Shown piece after piece: positions 6,610 to 9,983 of a DNA stretch of 9,983 nt. Below the pieces are notes generated by a model. That model was not told the DNA's origin. It worked only from the letters and a program-made list of their open reading frames with translations, and made no database searches. The stretch spans positions 1 to 9,983 of the forward strand of contig JAYWGJ010000042.1 in NCBI GenBank assembly GCA_043778315.1, given 5' to 3'. The position numbers were made by a program, and so were the translations under genes. The stretch is from JBEEMU01 sp043778315 (GTDB lineage: Bacteria; Bacteroidota; Bacteroidia; Chitinophagales; Saprospiraceae). Numbering within the stretch: position 1 is the stretch's first letter; each line of letters opens with the position of its first letter.

Positions 6610-6639
6610 GTTTGGCATAAGTTTGGCATAAGTTTAGCT
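6596..6639 (+). repeat. 11-bp tandem repeat, 3 perfect copies plus 1 degenerate, across the deacetylase stop
   Basis: TAAGTTTGGCA is repeated at 6596-6606, 6607-6617 and 6618-6628, with a diverged copy TAAGTTTAGCT at 6629-6639. The first copy encodes the C-terminal S-L-A. The TAA of the second copy is the stop codon. Because 11 is not a multiple of 3, the TAA triplets of copies 2, 3 and 4 fall in all three frames. Confidence 0.95.
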
Positions 6640-6692
6640 ATGACAACCACTTTTTATTATGGTTTTTGATTTTAAATAATAATGGTTTACAA

Positions 6693-6739
6693 CACAAAAA
6701 AGAGAGCGTATTTTGCAGCAGCGAAATAGGCTTTTTGTG
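6693..6739 (+). terminator. Imperfect hairpin, possible deacetylase terminator
   Basis: CACAAAAAAG (6693-6702) pairs with CTTTTTGTG (6731-6739) with one bulged A. Inside it TATTTTGC (6709-6716) pairs with GCGAAATA (6721-6728) through one G-U pair around the loop AGCA. The structure is long, but the sequence after it is TATATA rather than a T run, so termination is uncertain. Confidence 0.4.
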
Positions 6740-6810
6740 CTATATATAGACGAATGAAAAAAATTAGCAAAACAAAAATTTACAAATTCGTAACCTCAAA
6801 ATTTATTTAT

Positions 6811-6833
6811 TTGTGAGAATAAGCGTACATTTG
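6811..6833 (+). promoter_or_regulatory. Candidate promoter of the isomerase gene
   Basis: TACATTTG at 6826-6833 matches TAnnTTTG exactly, with TTG (part of TTTG) at 6811-6813, 12 nt upstream. The predicted leader is about 100 nt and contains the palindrome at 6866-6883. Confidence 0.5.
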
Positions 6834-6865
6834 TGGGGTTGTAAGATAAAAAAATACTTATTTTA

Positions 6866-6883
6866 TTAGCGAAGTTTCGCTAA
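6866..6883 (+). repeat. Palindrome in the isomerase leader
   Basis: TTAGCGAA (6866-6873) and TTCGCTAA (6876-6883) are perfect inverted repeats 2 nt apart; as RNA this is a 7-bp stem with an AGTT loop. It lies between the candidate promoter and the ATG at 6943, and could be an operator or a leader hairpin. Confidence 0.45.
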
Positions 6884-6942
6884 ATCGCTTATTTCTTTGC
6901 CGTTTCCATTAAATTAATAGTAAATAATAATTCAAAACTCAA

Positions 6943-7929
6943 ATGTTAAAATTAGTAGAAAATTTCCCTGCGCAGATGCGCGAAGCGTTGGCGATTGCCG
7001 CAAAAGCGAGCGTAACCGCGCCCACACAACCAATCCATAATATCCTGTTGGCAGGTTTGGGCGGCTCGGGCATCGGCGGCAATTTGGTCTCCGAACTCAT
7101 CAAAGACGAGTGCAAACTCCCGTTCACTATATCGAAAGGCTACGAAATTCCTGCTTTTGTAGGCGCGAATACCTTAGTCATTTTGTCGTCGTATTCGGGC
7201 AATACCGAGGAGACTTTGGCAGCTTACGCGCAAGCAAAAGCAGCAGGTGCGAAGCTCATCGCTATCACTTCGGGCGGTAAAATTTTGGAGGCAGCGAAAG
7301 CAGAAGGCTTCGACCATATTGTAGTGCCAGGCGGTATGCCACCGCGCTCTTGCCTCGGCTACTCGGTGGTGCAACAAGTGGCAGCCCTTACTTTATATGG
7401 CTTTATCAGCGACCGCGTGATGACCGAACTCGCCGCAGCGACCACGCTCATGGAGAACGACCAAGCGGAAATTAAAGCGAAAGCGAAAAAAATAGCAGGT
7501 TTTTTATTCCATAAAATGACCGTTATTTACACCACCGACCGTATGGAGTCGGTCGCCGTGCGCTTCCGTCAGCAACTCAACGAAAACTCGAAAGTGCTAT
7601 GCTGGCACCACGTTATCCCCGAAATGAACCACAACGAACTAGTAGGTTGGCGCACCGAAAACCAAGACCTCGCAGTCGTGATGTTCCGCAACGAAGACGA
7701 CAATCACCGCAATCAACTCCGTTTAGACCTCAATAAAGAGGTGTTTAACACCTATACCAATACGATTATCGACGTTTGGAGCAAAGGCAAAAGCCTCACC
7801 GAACGCGCCTTTTACTTCATTCACTTAGGCGATTTCATCTCCGTCGATTTGGCTGCTTTGCGCAACGTGGACGCGGTAGAGGTAAAAGTAATCGATTATT
7901 TGAAAAACGAATTGGCGAAAGTCAATTAA
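6943..7929 (+). CDS. Bifunctional phosphoglucose/phosphomannose isomerase (SIS-domain, PGI/PMI family)
   Basis: A 328-residue cytoplasmic enzyme that interconverts glucose-6-phosphate or mannose-6-phosphate with fructose-6-phosphate. The first SIS domain has GLGGSGIGG (38-46) and the sugar-phosphate loop SSYSGNTEET (82-91), followed by GGMPPRSCLG (130-139). The second SIS domain has FRQQLNENSK (208-217) and EMNHNELVGW (227-236). By analogy with the structurally known Pyrobaculum aerophilum enzyme, E214 would be the catalytic base and H230 the ring-opening histidine; their 16-residue spacing equals that of its E203/H219. The length (about 300-330 residues) separates this family from classical PGI (about 450-550). 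It may feed glycolysis, or mannose for glycans; the deacetylase upstream is compatible but is not an operon partner. The ATG at 6943 starts just before the first helix. Confidence 0.93.
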   Translation: MLKLVENFPAQMREALAIAAKASVTAPTQPIHNILLAGLGGSGIGGNLVSELIKDECKLPFTISKGYEIPAFVGANTLVILSSYSGNTEETLAAYAQAKAAGAKLIAITSGGKILEAAKAEGFDHIVVPGGMPPRSCLGYSVVQQVAALTLYGFISDRVMTELAAATTLMENDQAEIKAKAKKIAGFLFHKMTVIYTTDRMESVAVRFRQQLNENSKVLCWHHVIPEMNHNELVGWRTENQDLAVVMFRNEDDNHRNQLRLDLNKEVFNTYTNTIIDVWSKGKSLTERAFYFIHLGDFISVDLAALRNVDAVEVKVIDYLKNELAKVN

Positions 7930-7949
7930 TTTCAGTCGTACCAAAACAA

Positions 7950-7990
7950 AAAAAGGTAGCATGAAGTTTTATACTTCGTGCTACCTTTTT
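7950..7990. terminator. Bidirectional intrinsic terminator between the isomerase and the ATPase/nuclease operon
   Basis: The arms 7950-7967 and 7973-7990 form an 18-bp stem with one G-U pair and a 5-nt loop, with A-run and T-run ends. It lies 20 nt from both the isomerase stop (7929, plus) and the stop of the putative nuclease (8010, minus), and so can end both transcripts. Confidence 0.92.
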
Positions 7991-8009
7991 GTGTTGTGGG
8001 AATTGGTTT

Positions 8010-8618
8010 TTATTGGTCTAATTCAATGGTTTTATTAGGTCTGATTGCGGTCAAATTTGTATTATATTTTTTGATAAACTTCCTTTGTATGGTAGGTGAT
8101 ATTTGCGACATTTCGGGAAAAGAGGGCGGTACGCCAATCATACAGACACAATTTTGCGCGTTAAACGTATTTTCGGGTGTCTTTTCTTTAAAATAAGTCA
8201 AAGTACGCGCTAATTGTAACGTCGCTTTTTGGTAGTTTTCTACTATCTGAGGTAACTCCTTAGAAGTAGCATTGAGCTTTAATTCCATAAACCGAAAAGT
8301 ATCGTTCACGACTAACACATCGCAGCCTCCTGCACGTTTACCGTTTTCTATTATAAAATCATCGAGGTTGCTGACGGGCGGCGGGTCTTGAAAAACACCG
8401 CCGTTACCGTCAATCGGGTAAACGGTGCAAGAACTGCCAAACGGCTGTGTCAATTTCAACCAATCTTTATTAGACACCAAAGCAATTTCTATTTGTTTAG
8501 CTTTTTCGCCTACGTCATTTAGCCAAAATGTAGGCGCGTCAATCCGCATTACGCGCTCGTTCTTGCGGGTAACAAGCGGATTGATGATAGCGGTATTTTC
8601 GGTGTGTGTATTAGGCAT
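8010..8618 (-). CDS. Small protein with PD-(D/E)XK nuclease-like signature, coupled to the ATPase gene
   Basis: A 202-residue protein that I do not recognise as a named family. The central segment GGCDVLVVNDTFRFMELKLN (97-116) forms a beta hairpin with D100-x11-E112-x-K114, the arrangement of the PD-(D/E)XK restriction-endonuclease core. A helix follows (about 121-143, QIVENYQKATLQLARTLTYF) with Q130 and K131, matching the helix that usually follows. E38 or E44 in the preceding helix could supply the first acidic residue. No signal peptide or membrane segment is visible. An upstream in-frame ATG at 8648 would add ten residues, but the ATG at 8618 is preferred because its ATGCCTAA overlaps the ATPase stop, a typical coupling junction. 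The likely role is a metal-dependent nuclease effector working with the ATPase; this is inferred from motif and context. It could also be a structural partner with a degenerate fold. Confidence 0.72.
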   Translation of the reverse strand: MPNTHTENTAIINPLVTRKNERVMRIDAPTFWLNDVGEKAKQIEIALVSNKDWLKLTQPFGSSCTVYPIDGNGGVFQDPPPVSNLDDFIIENGKRAGGCDVLVVNDTFRFMELKLNATSKELPQIVENYQKATLQLARTLTYFKEKTPENTFNAQNCVCMIGVPPSFPEMSQISPTIQRKFIKKYNTNLTAIRPNKTIELDQ

Positions 8619-9983
8619 TATGTAATAAAAGATTGAAAAGTTGTTCATATTGTAAGCCGAGTTGTACCGAAATCAAATCTAAATAATTTTGGTCAATCAT
8701 ACCCGTTTCTTCATCTTTTATATTTTTACAATATACTTCGGTATTGCCGAGCGAGTACGCATTAAACATTTTGCTATCTAACCAAAATTCTTTTGCGATA
8801 ATATCGCTTACAATTTTATCGCCTACTTTTGTTTCTTTTGATACATCATTTGCCATCAATAAAATATTCACACAAGCCAAAATATACGGGCTGTGCGTAG
8901 TGATAATCAGCGTGTTTTTATCGTTTGCATTCAGCATCAACGCCAATAAATTGACGATTTCCTTTTGCGCCGTAGGATATAAATGCGCCTCGGGTTCTTC
9001 TATGATGCGGGACGCAGGTTCTTTTCTTTTCTCTATAACCTCTTGTATATCTTGCAAAATCCGCAATGCCTCTTGCTGTCCTGATGACGTTTGCGAAAGC
9101 GGAACTTGCGCGTTGTCAACTGTCAAATATTCTTTATCATCTTCTAATTTATAACTCGCTTTTAAAATACTTTTAATAGCTTTTTCCATTAAAGGAATAT
9201 CAAGACGAGGAGAATAATTATACCCTTGCTCTGCGTCGTCCTCGCCTCTCTCTTCGTAGGTATCAATATAATGACTAAATAGCTCTAATTCTTCTTTTGC
9301 CTCGTCTTCATTTAGTTCATTACTTTGTAAATAATCATTAAATATATCAATATATTCTTTGATGTCGATAACTCGTTGCAAAAATTGAAGCATCAATATT
9401 TCATCAATACAAGATTGCTTATTATGTTGTTTTTTTTGAATACTCAATTTAATATTTGCATAAAATTCTTTTTCAAAAAACTCTGAATAAGTAACTGTAC
9501 TACTGCGTCCTGCAATAATAAATAAATTATTATCTATATTTACACTTAGTTTTTCGTCAATATCTGTCATAAATGAATATAAATCGCTATCAGGGAATAA
9601 TGAAGATATACTTTTTGGTAGAAATTGATTTGTTGTACCTCCCTTTTTTTGAAAAATATCATCTGTAAAGCTACAAACAGCATCTAATCTATGTTCTTCA
9701 TTATGGTGTAAATTAATTACCTGCTCATTGGTATTTTCGGTATTGTAATAAAAAGAAATGTCTATATTTTTTAAACCAAAACCAAAGGTTTCTTGAAATA
9801 CATGTGCAATACTGCTTAAAAATTTGCTATTAAACGCAATTTCGTCTAATTTTTTATTTTCTTTTTTGACACAAAACCGAGCGGCATCTTGCATCAATAT
9901 ATTTTGAAAAAAGTAAATCAGCTTCGCAATCGTGCTTTTGCCGCTCGCTTGCTCGCCGATAAGCAGCAAGAAGCGGTCAAACT
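8611..9983 (-). CDS. AAA/ABC-type ATPase (RecF/OLD/SMC-like), 5' end outside the window
   Basis: 456 residues are visible; the frame stays open to the window edge. Numbering from the TTG at 9969, motifs are the Walker A loop GEQASGKST (5-13); the ABC signature-like SQTSSGQQEA (292-301); Walker B with tandem glutamates, RIIEEPEAHLYP (321-332); and the H-loop TTHSPYIL (358-364). A long insertion (about 60-285), partly acidic and helical (about 189-245), fills the place of the coiled-coil or lid region. After the H-loop only about 90 residues remain, with no Toprim nuclease motif, so this is not a full OLD nuclease. Such ATPases act as DNA-end or nucleic-acid sensors in systems such as Septu, PARIS and Lamassu; the specific family here is unassigned. 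TTG at 9969 is unlikely to be the start, because the in-frame codons before it read F-D-R-F and fit the strand leading into Walker A. Base composition is much more AT-rich than in the neighbouring isomerase. Confidence 0.9.
   Translation of the reverse strand, partial: FDRFLLLIGEQASGKSTIAKLIYFFQNILMQDAARFCVKKENKKLDEIAFNSKFLSSIAHVFQETFGFGLKNIDISFYYNTENTNEQVINLHHNEEHRLDAVCSFTDDIFQKKGGTTNQFLPKSISSLFPDSDLYSFMTDIDEKLSVNIDNNLFIIAGRSSTVTYSEFFEKEFYANIKLSIQKKQHNKQSCIDEILMLQFLQRVIDIKEYIDIFNDYLQSNELNEDEAKEELELFSHYIDTYEERGEDDAEQGYNYSPRLDIPLMEKAIKSILKASYKLEDDKEYLTVDNAQVPLSQTSSGQQEALRILQDIQEVIEKRKEPASRIIEEPEAHLYPTAQKEIVNLLALMLNANDKNTLIITTHSPYILACVNILLMANDVSKETKVGDKIVSDIIAKEFWLDSKMFNAYSLGNTEVYCKNIKDEETGMIDQNYLDLISVQLGLQYEQLFNLLLHNA

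Larger units (their letters stand above)
6610..6942. other. Non-coding gap between the deacetylase and the isomerase
   Basis: This 333-base AT-rich stretch holds no convincing gene. It contains the end of the 11-bp tandem repeat, an imperfect hairpin at 6693-6739, a promoter candidate at 6811-6833 and a leader palindrome at 6866-6883. The remainder looks unstructured. Confidence 0.7.

Noticed and set aside
6596..6639. CRISPR-like array
   Set aside because: The 11-bp units are directly adjacent without spacers and no cas genes are present; it is a simple tandem repeat.
8619..8648. Upstream ATG at 8648 as start of the putative nuclease
   Set aside because: It would extend the overlap with the ATPase gene to 38 nt; the ATG at 8618 in ATGCCTAA gives a typical short coupling overlap.
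9967..9969. TTG as the start codon of the ATPase
   Set aside because: The frame stays open to the window edge and the preceding in-frame residues F-D-R-F fit the beta strand before Walker A, so the real start lies outside the window.
1..9983. tRNA or rRNA genes, insertion sequences, integrase or attachment sites
   Set aside because: None could be recognised: no cloverleaf, no rRNA sequence, and no transposase- or recombinase-like protein in the window.

Overview
The window looks like a stretch of Bacteroidota chromosome. No strong Shine-Dalgarno sequences precede the starts. Several genes have a TAnnTTTG -7 promoter box, the form typical of that phylum. Intergenic DNA is very AT-rich, and the closest remembered relatives of the polysaccharide deacetylase, RecO, the phosphoglucose/phosphomannose isomerase and the 'LTGKxSDFAG' membrane protein are Bacteroidota proteins. 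I cannot place it below phylum; a cytophagal or chitinophagal lineage is plausible.

Layout. Positions 1-136 (minus) hold the N-terminus of a class I PLP aminotransferase. It diverges from an SDR oxidoreductase (330-1172, plus), which ends at a long terminator hairpin. A TAnnTTTG promoter follows directly. It reads through a non-coding block of nested inverted repeats (1309-1483) into a two-gene unit: an uncharacterised multi-pass membrane protein (1585-2298) and a signal-peptide-bearing probable outer-membrane beta-barrel protein (2314-3003). A bidirectional terminator separates this unit from a convergent secreted NTF2-like protein (3105-3908, minus). Next on the minus strand are a CPBP intramembrane protease (4100-5059) and recO (5181-5909), separated by a 22-bp perfect inverted repeat. 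A polysaccharide deacetylase (5965-6609, plus, GTG start) diverges from recO and ends in an 11-bp tandem repeat. After a 333-base non-coding gap comes a bifunctional phosphoglucose/phosphomannose isomerase (6943-7929, plus), closed by another strong bidirectional terminator.

The right end (8010-9983, minus) differs. An AT-rich ATPase gene of the RecF/OLD/SMC-like ABC class, whose 5' end lies outside the window, overlaps by 8 nt a small gene. The small protein carries a D-x11-E-x-K signature expected of a PD-(D/E)XK nuclease fold. An ABC-type ATPase translationally coupled to a small putative nuclease, set beside ordinary core genes, is the architecture of many two-gene anti-phage systems. This is the best candidate in the window for an undescribed system. 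The defence role is inference; the motifs and the overlap are directly visible.

Most other genes are housekeeping or envelope functions: amino-acid and sugar metabolism, recombination repair, cell-wall or polysaccharide modification, membrane proteolysis. They do not form one pathway.
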